A stretch of 64,000 nucleotides of DNA from contig JBBAWX010000003.1 in assembly GCA_040396955.1 (NCBI GenBank), forward strand, positions 62,001 through 126,000, read 5' to 3'. The position numbers and the translations under genes are program-made. Below, in pieces: positions 53,008-61,449 of this stretch. Position 1 is the stretch's first letter. Every line of letters begins with the position of its first letter. The DNA is from UBA965 sp040396955. Its GTDB lineage: Bacteria > Chloroflexota > Chloroflexia > Chloroflexales > Roseiflexaceae. Under the pieces are notes generated by a model. That model saw only the letters and a list, made by a program, of their open reading frames with translations, was not told where the DNA came from and did no database searches.

Positions 53008-54731
53008 TGCGTGCACAATTACAGTTTTATCTGCAGCGAATCCCACTCTATGTGGCCATCGTACTCCTCATCTACGGCATGGCCCAGCCTCCAGAGCAAG
53101 AATCTACCTGGTTGTTGTGTCTTTGGTTGGCGGCGGTGCCGATAAGTGTTGTGGCATTGCGCCAGATACCATTGGTGCTGCGCGTCAACGACACCCAGCG
53201 GGCCCTGCAATCGTTGACAATCGTGTTAGCCGTTGGTTTTGGCATGTTGTCATTGCAAGTGCTCCGACATCAGGTGGTGTGGTCGAAATACATCGCAGAT
53301 GCAGTGATTGTCAACGAGGCGACTGGCGAGACGTCGAGCAACGTACGACATTTGTTTGCATCAGTGCGGGTAAATCGAGGTGCCATCCTTGATCGCGAGG
53401 GACAAGCCGTCGTGGAGACGGTGGTCGGTCCTGATGGCCGCACTTCTCGTACCTACCCGGTCGATCAGCCGGCAGCTTTTGCGCCAGTGGTAGGGGTCGT
53501 CAATCCCCGCTATGGTGCCTCAGGGATAGAGGCCAGCTATGCGGATTACCTTACTGGCAATCGCAATGCGTTTGGCCAATTCTTTCGTATGTTCAACGCC
53601 GATGCCGGCCGTGGTGACACGGTACAACTCACCATTCATCGTGGTTTGCAACAGCGACTCTATCAACTGATGGGTGATCGTGTGGGTGCCATTGTCGTGC
53701 TTGACCCCGCTACGGGTGCCGTTTTGGCGCTGGTAAGTACCCCCAGCTATGACCCATACCTGCTCACCGTAGATGTCAATGCGGACCGCCAGGCGGATCA
53801 AGCGCGCATGGATGCAAACTGGCAGCGGCTCATCGATCCGGCCGCCCAACAACCGTTGCTCAATCGGGCGATTCAAGGGCGTTACCCGCCCGGATCGACC
53901 TTCAAGTTGGTGACTGCGGTGGCCGCTCTCGATGCGGCCGGGATTGCGGAACCCGATTCAATTACCTGCCCAGAGACGTTTGAGAGCGAAGTGGGAGCGC
54001 CGCCGGTGGTGAATGCGGTGCCGCGGCTGTATGAACGTACGGGGAATCCAGCCAGTTTTCGCAGTGTGATTGCATTTTCGTGCAATACGGCGTTTGCACA
54101 GTACGCCTTGCGCCTTGGCCCGTCGCGCTTGGTCGCATCGGCCGAAAAAATGGGCTTTGTGACGCCGGAACGCCCCGATGAAGCCACAGTAATGCGTGAT
54201 TTGGCGATGAGCCCGAGCCTTCTCTACGTCGACGAAGGGTTCCTCGATCGCCCTGCTGGCCTCGCAGATACTGGTTTTGGGCAGGGACAGTTGCTTGTGA
54301 CTCCCATGCAGATGGCCATGGTGGGAGCCTTGATTGCCAATGATGGAGTGCTCGTTGAGCCCTATTTGGTCGAAAAAGTCATGCGCCCGAGTGGCGCTGA
54401 GATTTATCAACACCAAGCGAACCCGGTGCGTCGCGCGATGCCAGCCGTGAATGCACGTCGTATGCGTGAAGCCATGCAGTACGCCGTCAAAGAAGGGTTT
54501 GGTAAGGCGGCCAACGCGGTGCCTGGGGTGAATGTGGGGGGCAAATCGGGTACTGCCGAGTATGGCAGTGATGCCACACATGCTTGGTTTGTGGCGATTG
54601 CACCGGTCGAGACTCCCCGTTTTGCGGTGGCAGTCATCGTTGAAGCCGGTGGCGAAGGCTCATCGGTGGGAGCTCAACTCGCCGGTGAAACACTATTGGC
54701 CACGTTTGAAACGCTCGGTGGATTACCGTAG
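53007..54731 (+). CDS. Class B penicillin-binding protein (transpeptidase)
   Basis: A 574-residue peptidoglycan transpeptidase of the PbpA/FtsI type. Three membrane-like stretches lie in the first ~95 residues. RGAILDREG marks the start of the extracytoplasmic region, GASGIEASYADYLTGN follows, and the catalytic motifs are SxxK in YPPGSTFKLVTA, SxN in AFSCNTAFA and KSGT in VGGKSGTAEYG. All are intact. It overlaps the kinase-like gene and is followed 23 bases later by hisB. It probably crosslinks cell-wall peptides. Confidence 0.93.
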   Translation: MRAQLQFYLQRIPLYVAIVLLIYGMAQPPEQESTWLLCLWLAAVPISVVALRQIPLVLRVNDTQRALQSLTIVLAVGFGMLSLQVLRHQVVWSKYIADAVIVNEATGETSSNVRHLFASVRVNRGAILDREGQAVVETVVGPDGRTSRTYPVDQPAAFAPVVGVVNPRYGASGIEASYADYLTGNRNAFGQFFRMFNADAGRGDTVQLTIHRGLQQRLYQLMGDRVGAIVVLDPATGAVLALVSTPSYDPYLLTVDVNADRQADQARMDANWQRLIDPAAQQPLLNRAIQGRYPPGSTFKLVTAVAALDAAGIAEPDSITCPETFESEVGAPPVVNAVPRLYERTGNPASFRSVIAFSCNTAFAQYALRLGPSRLVASAEKMGFVTPERPDEATVMRDLAMSPSLLYVDEGFLDRPAGLADTGFGQGQLLVTPMQMAMVGALIANDGVLVEPYLVEKVMRPSGAEIYQHQANPVRRAMPAVNARRMREAMQYAVKEGFGKAANAVPGVNVGGKSGTAEYGSDATHAWFVAIAPVETPRFAVAVIVEAGGEGSSVGAQLAGETLLATFETLGGLP

Positions 54732-54754
54732 GAATAGAGGGGAGCAGTGCTACC

Positions 54755-55348
54755 ATGCAGGTACGGCAGGCAAGTGTGTCGCGGAAAACCGGTGAAACCG
54801 ATATTCGGCTTACATTTACGGTGGATGGCTCGGGGCAGTGCCAGGCAGCGACCGGCATTGGGTTCCTTGATCATATGTTGACGCTGATGGCCAAGCACGG
54901 TCAGTTTGATTTGCAGGTCGAAGCAAACGGCGACACGCATGTCGACGATCACCACACTGCCGAGGATGTGTGCATTTGTTTGGGGCAGGCCCTTGATCGT
55001 GCCCTCGGCGACCGCCGTGGCATCGTGCGCACCGCCCATAGTTTTGTGCCCATGGATGAAGCACTCGGCTTTGTGGCTGTCGATCTTGGTGGTCGTCCCT
55101 ACGCAGTATTCAATGCTGAATTTGTGACGCCACGCGTGGGCACGTTGGGTACGGACGTGATTTTTCATCTCTTTGAAAGTATCGCCATACACGGACGCCT
55201 CAATATTCACGCCAAAGTCGAATACGGGCGCAACGATCATCATAAAGTTGAGGCGTTGTTCAAAGCACTTGGTCGCGCTCTTGATGCTGCCACGCGCATA
55301 GATGCCCGCCTTGGCGATGCCATTCCGAGCACCAAAGGCGTGTTGTAA
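54755..55348 (+). CDS. hisB: Imidazoleglycerol-phosphate dehydratase
   Basis: Sixth step of histidine synthesis. The 197-residue monofunctional enzyme has the metal-binding pairs GFLDHMLTLMAKHG, DDHHTAEDVCI and RNDHHKVEALFKALGRAL, all intact. GGGGAGCAG stands before the ATG. It is not fused to a phosphatase, which agrees with a separate hisN-like gene elsewhere in the window. It ends at a strong terminator. Confidence 0.96.
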   Translation: MQVRQASVSRKTGETDIRLTFTVDGSGQCQAATGIGFLDHMLTLMAKHGQFDLQVEANGDTHVDDHHTAEDVCICLGQALDRALGDRRGIVRTAHSFVPMDEALGFVAVDLGGRPYAVFNAEFVTPRVGTLGTDVIFHLFESIAIHGRLNIHAKVEYGRNDHHKVEALFKALGRALDAATRIDARLGDAIPSTKGVL

Positions 55349-55365
55349 AAAACATCCCCGCTCCA

Positions 55366-55407
55366 GCTCCCCGGTATGCACATAGGCGTACTGGGGAGCG
55401 TTTTTTT
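55366..55407 (+). terminator. Strong intrinsic terminator after hisB
   Basis: A 14-bp stem (55366-55379 and 55386-55399, two G-T pairs, 6-base loop) is followed by seven T (55401-55407). It also lies downstream of the convergent membrane-protein gene. Confidence 0.85.
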
Positions 55408-55416
55408 GTGAAACCG

Positions 55417-56430
55417 TTATGCGGTGGCGGGTGTTGTTGCACGCATCAAAGCGACGGTGCTCATACATACCATGGTCGTGAGAATGGAGGCGCTCATACA
55501 ATCGCTGAGTGACCAGTACAACACGCTACTCTGAGCAATCACGACGAAGTAGAGGGTTGTCAATGTGAGACCAACACTGGTGACGCGAGCCAGTTGCCTG
55601 ACCATGAGTGTTCGGCCGCGCAAGAGGACGTCGATTGCCTCGCTGATTACCCCGGCGCCGAGCGCCACCCAGCCGAAGCGGTATTCATCTCCCATGAGGG
55701 CGATGAGTAGCGTATTTGCCACCAGCACCAGCGTGAACAAACCGCGCCGGAAGTTGCGTTGGAGCATCCACAATCCGACAACGCAGGCAAACAGGCTGTG
55801 TAGGACGATGCCGAGTAGCCCAAAGACCACGTTGCCTTGTCCCAAGCTTCCGCGTTCTGGCCAAACAATGCCGTAGGGGTGATTGAACTGCAGAATAAAG
55901 GTGACGACGCTCCAGGCTGCAAGGAGCGACAGAGTGACTGGGATTTGGGTCGACCAGCGGTCGAGGATGACTTCGCTACGTGCCACCGCCAAACTCATAA
56001 AAAACATGCTACCGGCGAGCACGAGATGAGGAGGGCTGAGCAACGGCTCAATGCCCGTCTCGAATCCGAACGTGGTATGCCACCACAGGTCTGCCACCCC
56101 GCCGAGCGCAAACAAGGGGGCTGCTAAAATGGCCTGGCGGTAGGCACTAGGAAGCTCAATTTGCCAGGTTTCACCACGGAGTACGCTCATGATCACAATC
56201 ACGGCAAGCATGCCCGCGATGGCCATATACCCGCTATAAAAGACCGCATGCCACGGCGTAAAAAACGTATTGTCCACTTTGCCGTGGTTGTGCGCCCAGC
56301 CGTCCAAGTAGAGGCCCGCTAAAAACCAGAGAATACACGGGATGAGTACCCAGTTGCTGAGCGCACGTAGACCAAATAGTGTGGCTAGGCGGCGAATGGG
56401 GGCCAGCGCCGCGCTTCGTTGTGCAATCAT
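55417..56430 (-). CDS. Polytopic membrane protein of unknown function (paralogue of the upstream gene)
   Basis: A 337-residue protein with about nine membrane helices. A conserved-looking block is DLWWHTTFGFETGIEPLLSP followed by PHLVLAG, containing several polar residues in or near membrane segments. The true start is the ATG at 56430, which overlaps the stop of the upstream gene (ATGA); the open frame runs further upstream inside that gene. AAAGG precedes it. The upstream protein has a related block. I cannot name the function. Confidence 0.75.
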   Translation of the reverse strand: MIAQRSAALAPIRRLATLFGLRALSNWVLIPCILWFLAGLYLDGWAHNHGKVDNTFFTPWHAVFYSGYMAIAGMLAVIVIMSVLRGETWQIELPSAYRQAILAAPLFALGGVADLWWHTTFGFETGIEPLLSPPHLVLAGSMFFMSLAVARSEVILDRWSTQIPVTLSLLAAWSVVTFILQFNHPYGIVWPERGSLGQGNVVFGLLGIVLHSLFACVVGLWMLQRNFRRGLFTLVLVANTLLIALMGDEYRFGWVALGAGVISEAIDVLLRGRTLMVRQLARVTSVGLTLTTLYFVVIAQSSVLYWSLSDCMSASILTTMVCMSTVALMRATTPATA

Positions 56431-57317
56431 GCGGTAGTGCCTTTCTCGTTGATGTGTGGCGTCGGGGTGATACTCACGAGTGCGTACCCGATGCCGAGTG
56501 CAAAGACGACAACCCCACCCCACACGGTTGGATTCCATGCCAGTAGACTGGTGGAGCGCAACGTGAAGAAGTAGCCGGTACAAAACAATGTCGGCCAGAG
56601 GGCAACTACCATCCGCTGTGCGGCTGGCCAACGGGAGACGATGCCGTCGGCGATTACCGTGCTGATGAAAAACGCAGCGCACAGGTACCACTCACCACGC
56701 AGTGCCGCTTGGGCGAGTGCCACCATGCCTGAGAGCAGTGCAAACGACCATGCTGGCCAGTGCTGTTGCCGTAGCCACGCATGCACCCCGCCCCAACAGA
56801 CACCAAAAAATAACAGCCCGCTTACCCCCTGCCCGACCAACGTGTCACCGCCACCGTAGGTGTCAGCATAAACGGCCGTCAGTGGTGAGTAGCCGACAAA
56901 AAGCGTGATGATGAGCACAAAAGGCAACATGCGTGGCATGAGGGCGATGGGGTTGTTGAATGAGGTGCTCGCTGTGGTGTTTGTGGCAGGGGCGTGTTGC
57001 CACATCCACCAGCTGATGATCATCACCCACAACAAATTGGGCGGACTGAGCAGGTAGACGGATGGTGAGACGAATGATCCGAAGAATTGCCATGTAGCGC
57101 TGAGTACCGCTACACCGCCGATGCCGACGATGAGCCACCCTGAACGGTGCAAAAGCACGCCAATGAACATCAGCACAAGGCTCGCCCAGTGCCATGCCGT
57201 GGCTGAGCCAATACCGGTCGTTCGTTGCATGTTGCTTGCCATGTCAATGAGTGTGGTAAGTGCGACGGCGAACATGAGACCAACGTGGAGGTGTGGAGTG
57301 GATGATGATTGTGTCAT
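56427..57317 (-). CDS. Polytopic membrane protein of unknown function
   Basis: A 296-residue protein with eight or so membrane helices. It contains FVSPSVYLLSPPNLLWVMII, which resembles the LLSPPH block of the downstream protein, suggesting an old duplication. Its last four bases overlap the next start, so the two are co-translated and may form a complex. No clear ribosome site or named domain is seen. Confidence 0.72.
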   Translation of the reverse strand: MTQSSSTPHLHVGLMFAVALTTLIDMASNMQRTTGIGSATAWHWASLVLMFIGVLLHRSGWLIVGIGGVAVLSATWQFFGSFVSPSVYLLSPPNLLWVMIISWWMWQHAPATNTTASTSFNNPIALMPRMLPFVLIITLFVGYSPLTAVYADTYGGGDTLVGQGVSGLLFFGVCWGGVHAWLRQQHWPAWSFALLSGMVALAQAALRGEWYLCAAFFISTVIADGIVSRWPAAQRMVVALWPTLFCTGYFFTLRSTSLLAWNPTVWGGVVVFALGIGYALVSITPTPHINEKGTTA

Positions 57318-57400
57318 AAATAAGGCCGACTCTGGCTACGAAGATATGCCCCATCATAGCATAACTGTGCAAAAATTATGGAGTCGAAAGTTGTTGGACG

Positions 57401-57430
57401 TTGCTCATTCTCACATGAATATGCTACACT
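57401..57430 (+). promoter_or_regulatory. Candidate promoter of the pyrophosphatase gene
   Basis: TTGCTC (57401-57406), 18-bp spacer, TACACT (57425-57430). The leader to the ATG at 57568 would be about 130 bases. Confidence 0.4.
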
Positions 57431-57567
57431 ATAGGCGCTCCATCCATTTCATCCACTGTTGTTGACCCTACACAGCAGTCTGGTAATGGGATCCGCTGAG
57501 GATGCGTTCTTTCAGCGGCGCTGACGGCAATGGGGCCGGATCCGCGCTTGTGATCACAGAGGAAATC

Positions 57568-59856
57568 ATGAACAAACTGACGTTGTTTGAGCAATCCGCA
57601 GTCTGGGCAGTGCTCGGCATGTCGATCTTGGGGATCGTCTATGCCTTCTACCTGCGTGCCCAAATTTTGTCCCAAGACAAGGGGACTGCACGGATGCAGG
57701 AGGTCTGGGGTTTCATCAAAGCAGGCGCAAACGCGTACTTGAGCCGCCAATTTCGCACCATCGGGATTTTGATTGTGGTGCTGACGTTCGTACTCGGTGC
57801 CAGCGTGCTCATCATCCCTCCCACTCGTGAGGCGGTTGAGCGCTTCGGGAGCGAAGATGCCGCCCTGCTGTGGGTCGCCATTGGGCGTGCAGTCGCCTTC
57901 TTAATGGGCTCGTTGTTTTCGTATGCGGTCGGCTTCGTAGGGATGAATGTCGCCGTCGAAGGCAACGTGCGTGTGGCAGCTGCGGCACGCCAGGGCTACA
58001 ACCCTGCACTCCAGGTCGCTTATCGCTCGGGGACTGTGACCGGCATGTTGACTGTGGGACTCGGTCTGCTCGGTGGTACGCTCATCTTCATGGTCTTCGA
58101 CATTAGTGCGCCTGATGCGCTCCTCGGCTTCGGCTTCGGTGGTTCGCTCATTGCGCTCTTCATGCGTGTCGGTGGTGGCATCTATACCAAAGCCGCTGAC
58201 GTCGGCGCAGACCTTGTGGGCAAGGTGGAAGCCGGTATTCCCGAAGATGATCCGCGCAATGCGGCCGTCATCGCTGACCTCGTCGGCGACAACGTGGGTG
58301 ACTGTGCCGGTATGGCCGCTGACGTCTTCGAGAGTTTCGAAGTGACCATCGTTTCGGCCCTCATCTTGGGCTTGGTGCTCGGTGATGCCGTGCTCGGTAC
58401 CATGAATGACGGCCTGTACGACATGCGCTTTGTCATCTTCCCGTTGATTTTGCGTGGTATCGGTGTGGTTGCGTCGTTGATCGGCAACACGGTCGTCAAG
58501 ACTGACGAACAAAAACGCGACGCCATGGGTGCCATGAACCGAGGCTTCTATTTGGCTGCTGTCGTCTCCGTCATCGGATTTGCTGTGGTGACGCAGTACT
58601 ACATGATCGATCCAAATACCAACAACGTCGACTGGAAGCCGTTTTTGGCAACCGTCGTGGGTGTTTTGTTGGCAATTGCGCTGGATAAACTGACCGAATA
58701 CTACACTTCCACGAGTCACGCGCCTGTCAAAGAGGTCAGCCAAGCGTCACAAACTGGCTCGGCCACCAACATTTTGTCGGGTACCGCCTTGGGCATGGAG
58801 TCGAGCACTTGGTCGGCAGTTGTCATTGGTGTGGCCGTGATGATGTCGGTGGTGATTTATGCGGCTGAGCCAGAAGCGACCAAATTCACCGCCATTTTGT
58901 ACGGCGTGTCGTTGACGGGTATCGGCATGTTGACGCTTACCGGCAACACGATTTCCATGGACTCCTTCGGTCCGATTTCTGACAACGCCAACGGTATCGG
59001 CGAAATGGCCAACCTCGACAAGAATGCGCGCAACGTGATGGACGACCTTGATGCCGTCGGGAACACCACCAAAGCGGTCACCAAGGGCATCGCCATCGGT
59101 TCGGCTGTGATTGCCGCCGTGGCGCTCTTTGGGTCGTTTTTGACCGATGTGGGCAAGGTGCAGGCACAAATTGGGGTTGCCGTGCTCGACGGCATCAACG
59201 TGGCTGCTCCGGACGTCTTCATTGGTCTGCTCATCGGTGGTGCTGTGCCCTTCCTCTTCTCGTCGTTGACCATTCGTGCGGTATCACGTGCAGCCGCCGA
59301 AATCGTCAATGAAGTGCGCCGGCAATTCAAGATTCCTGGCGTGATGGAAGGCACCGTGTTGCCCGATTACGCGCGTGCCGTCAGTATTTCGACCACGGCT
59401 GCCCAAAACGAGTTGCTCGGCTTGGGCATCTTGGCAGTGGTGGTGCCGATGATTGTCGGTTTCATGCTGGGCGTCGAAGCTCTAGGTGGCTTTTTGGCAG
59501 GTGTGATTGTTTCAGGGCAGTTGATGGCCGTCTATCAGTCTAATGCTGGTGGCGCATGGGACAATGCCAAGAAGTACATCGAAGAGGGGAACTTCGGCGG
59601 CAAGCACTCCGAGCCGCACAAGGCGGCCGTGGTGGGTGACACCGTCGGTGATCCACTCAAAGACACGGCTGGCCCGGCCCTGAATCCGATGATCAAAGTG
59701 ATGAACTTGGTCTCGCTGATTATTGCGCCCATCATCGTGACTGCCCGGCCTGAAGGTGAGCCGTTCAGTGTCTCGGTCATCATTTTGATGGTGCTGTCGT
59801 TTGCGGGGCTGGTGTGGGCGATCTGGCGATCCAAGAAGCCTACCAATTTCGTCTAG
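57568..59856 (+). CDS. hppA: Membrane-bound proton-translocating pyrophosphatase, K+-independent type
   Basis: Hydrolyses pyrophosphate and pumps H+ out of the cytoplasm. The 762-residue protein has about 16 membrane helices and the catalytic DVGADLVGKVEAGIPEDDPR, LVGDNVGDCAGMAADVFES and, late, KAAVVGDTVGDPLKDTAGP-type motifs. The subtype-deciding site reads GNTTKAVTKGIAIGSA; Lys here marks K+-independent enzymes, while K+-dependent ones have Ala. GAGGAAATC precedes the ATG at 57568, so I drop the 22 upstream in-frame codons. It ends with an intrinsic terminator. Confidence 0.95.
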   Translation: MNKLTLFEQSAVWAVLGMSILGIVYAFYLRAQILSQDKGTARMQEVWGFIKAGANAYLSRQFRTIGILIVVLTFVLGASVLIIPPTREAVERFGSEDAALLWVAIGRAVAFLMGSLFSYAVGFVGMNVAVEGNVRVAAAARQGYNPALQVAYRSGTVTGMLTVGLGLLGGTLIFMVFDISAPDALLGFGFGGSLIALFMRVGGGIYTKAADVGADLVGKVEAGIPEDDPRNAAVIADLVGDNVGDCAGMAADVFESFEVTIVSALILGLVLGDAVLGTMNDGLYDMRFVIFPLILRGIGVVASLIGNTVVKTDEQKRDAMGAMNRGFYLAAVVSVIGFAVVTQYYMIDPNTNNVDWKPFLATVVGVLLAIALDKLTEYYTSTSHAPVKEVSQASQTGSATNILSGTALGMESSTWSAVVIGVAVMMSVVIYAAEPEATKFTAILYGVSLTGIGMLTLTGNTISMDSFGPISDNANGIGEMANLDKNARNVMDDLDAVGNTTKAVTKGIAIGSAVIAAVALFGSFLTDVGKVQAQIGVAVLDGINVAAPDVFIGLLIGGAVPFLFSSLTIRAVSRAAAEIVNEVRRQFKIPGVMEGTVLPDYARAVSISTTAAQNELLGLGILAVVVPMIVGFMLGVEALGGFLAGVIVSGQLMAVYQSNAGGAWDNAKKYIEEGNFGGKHSEPHKAAVVGDTVGDPLKDTAGPALNPMIKVMNLVSLIIAPIIVTARPEGEPFSVSVIILMVLSFAGLVWAIWRSKKPTNFV

Positions 59857-59875
59857 GCTGGCGTATTCACCCCTC

Positions 59876-59912
59876 GCCTCTCGTGTGGGTCACCACATGA
59901 GAGGCGGTTTTT
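59876..59912 (+). terminator. Intrinsic terminator after the pyrophosphatase gene
   Basis: A 13-bp stem (59876-59888 and 59893-59905, 4-base loop, one G-T pair) followed by GGTTTTT. Confidence 0.8.
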
Positions 59913-59920
59913 GTGTGACA

Positions 59921-59965
59921 AAAAGATTCCCCCCAGCAAGCCGCGCCTCTTGCTGGGGGGAAATC
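59921..59965 (-). terminator. Intrinsic terminator after the zinc-ribbon gene
   Basis: The inverted repeat 59925-59940 / 59949-59965 (one bulged base, 8-base loop) is followed on the minus strand by a run of T (complement of 59920-59924). It ends transcription of the gene at 60008-60340. Confidence 0.75.
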
Positions 59966-60007
59966 GTCACAAAACAAAAGAAAGGATGTTACTGAATGCG
60001 TTCCGCT

Positions 60008-60340
60008 CTAAGCCCGGGCACCTCGCCGCTGACTCTGGTAGCAATCATCACAAAACACGGGCTTGTTGCCACGTGGTAAAAACGGAACCGTTGCTTCCTT
60101 ACCGCAACCATCACAGGTTACTGTGTGCTGTTCGCGGTAGCCGCTGTTGCTCTGTGAGCGGTAACCACCGCCGCTGTCGCCACGGTTGTTCATCCGCGAC
60201 TTGTGTGACTGGCGGCATGGCATACAACGGGTCGGCTCATTGGTGAAGCCCTTCTGGGCATAGAACTCCTGCTCGCCTGCGGTGAAAACAAATTCTTGAC
60301 CGCAATCGCGACAGGCCAGTGTCTTGTCAGCGTAGCTCAT
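60008..60340 (-). CDS. Small double zinc-ribbon protein
   Basis: A 110-residue protein with two zinc-binding halves: CRDCGQEFVFTAGEQEF with the later RCMPCR, and CDGCGKEATVPFLPRG with the later CDDCY. The central linker is rich in Ser, Gly, Arg and Asn (about residues 48-66). The first half matches the small zinc-ribbon (zf-trcl) proteins found next to many bacterial stress genes. GAGGAGAG precedes the ATG at 60340. A promoter 140 bases upstream gives a long leader. Nucleic-acid binding is plausible but unproven. Confidence 0.8.
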   Translation of the reverse strand: MSYADKTLACRDCGQEFVFTAGEQEFYAQKGFTNEPTRCMPCRQSHKSRMNNRGDSGGGYRSQSNSGYREQHTVTCDGCGKEATVPFLPRGNKPVFCDDCYQSQRRGARA

Positions 60341-60675
60341 CGCTAGCTCTCCTCTAGTCTCCAAGGTTGGTAAGTGCCACGGGAAATCTGGTGTGCGCGG
60401 ACCAGGAGCGGAGTGTTCATACGTATTCTGATGTTTTGTTTGGGAAACTCACTCAGAGGGTTTGTCTACTCAACTCTTGACAAGTGTATCATAGCTGTAC
60501 AAGCATTGCAACATTGTTTCGTTTATCACAAGTACATACTGCGTTGAAATACTTAATCAATTCATAATTTCATTTACATTTTGTCTTTAGTAAACTGATT
60601 TTTGATGCAGTCAAAGCCAAAATACGCGCAGATGCTGTGCTTGTCGTAAATACACGGTGCCACAGCAGGCATCTG
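60341..60675. other. 335-base gap: long leader of the zinc-ribbon gene and an AT-rich stretch
   Basis: This is the longest gap in the window. Bases 60341-60476 form the likely 5' leader of the zinc-ribbon gene (minus strand). Bases 60483-60511 hold its promoter. Bases 60512-60610 are strongly AT-rich compared with the rest and contain no reading frame or hairpin that I can support. I see no tRNA or other RNA gene. Confidence 0.5.
60483..60511 (-). promoter_or_regulatory. Promoter of the zinc-ribbon gene
   Basis: On the minus strand: TTGCAA, 17-bp spacer, TACACT, preceded by an AT-rich stretch that could act as an UP-like element. Confidence 0.55.
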
Positions 60676-61320
60676 CTATGTCACTCCATCGACATGATGA
60701 ACAACCAAGAGAATGCCGTTTTTGATGGTAATAGTTGGTGCTTCCTGGGTAATCACATTACTGACCCCACGTGAATGCTCGAAGCGTAAAGTGGCATCAA
60801 CGAGCGGGTAGGCGAGGCCTGTGGTGGTAATACCGTCGACGGTGGTGGTCAAGGGGAGGAGGGACAAGACGTCGCCGATGGTGCCAGGTAAGTCGAGGGT
60901 ATCACGTACGATGCACAGGGTCTGTTGATCGGCAAAAATCCGCACATTGCGTGCAGTCAAGAGGGGGAGGGTGAGCATGGCAATGGTCGCAAAGGTGTGA
61001 TCCCAGCGACCACCAAGCACACAAAATAAATCGATGTCGGTGGCACCAGCCTCCACCGCTGCAATGAATGCGAGTTCGAGATCGGTTTCGTCTTTTTCAC
61101 GGGCGTAGCGGCGAATCTCGACCTGTTGCTGAGCGAGTTGGGCAACAAGTGTGGGCGACAGCGAATCGAGGTCGCCGATGAGGAGATGCGGCGTGATGTG
61201 TGCGGCGACCAGTGTATGAGCGCCACCATCGGCCGCAATGATGTAATCAGCGAGGGCTGCCTGATGTGCGAGGCGACGATCAGGAGCAACGGGAGCATTG
61301 GCGACAATTAAAACGCGCAC
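60676..61320 (-). CDS. Thiamine pyrophosphokinase
   Basis: Transfers pyrophosphate from ATP to thiamine to give the cofactor ThDP. The 214-residue protein has DYIIAADGGAHTL, LIGDLDSLSP and the DETDLELAF motif, which bind Mg-ATP, and a C-terminal beta-sandwich with FEHSRGVSNV for thiamine. The start is a GTG at 61320 with TGAGG upstream; the open frame extends 22 codons further without support. It stands alone on this strand, divergent from galT. Confidence 0.9.
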   Translation of the reverse strand: MRVLIVANAPVAPDRRLAHQAALADYIIAADGGAHTLVAAHITPHLLIGDLDSLSPTLVAQLAQQQVEIRRYAREKDETDLELAFIAAVEAGATDIDLFCVLGGRWDHTFATIAMLTLPLLTARNVRIFADQQTLCIVRDTLDLPGTIGDVLSLLPLTTTVDGITTTGLAYPLVDATLRFEHSRGVSNVITQEAPTITIKNGILLVVHHVDGVT

Positions 61321-61392
61321 GACTACCTCATCTCGGCAATTGAGTACTGACCCATTATAGAGGAATTGTTGCCACATCCACGGCATATTGTG

Positions 61393-61421
61393 TTGATTTT
61401 TGGGTATGATGTAGATAATAC
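61393..61421 (+). promoter_or_regulatory. Candidate promoter of the galT operon
   Basis: TTGATT (61393-61398), 17-bp spacer, TAATAC (61416-61421), with GATAAT overlapping. The leader to the ATG is about 25 bases. Confidence 0.45.
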
Positions 61422-61449
61422 GCGTACAGGAGCAGAAAGTTAATCAGTC

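Noticed and set aside
54674..55501. A 275-codon minus-strand frame
   Set aside because: It covers hisB and the terminator behind it on the opposite strand; hisB is clearly the real gene.
57901..58743. A 280-codon open frame on the minus strand
   Set aside because: It is antisense inside the highly conserved pyrophosphatase gene, with no ribosome site and a biased composition; a shadow of real coding.
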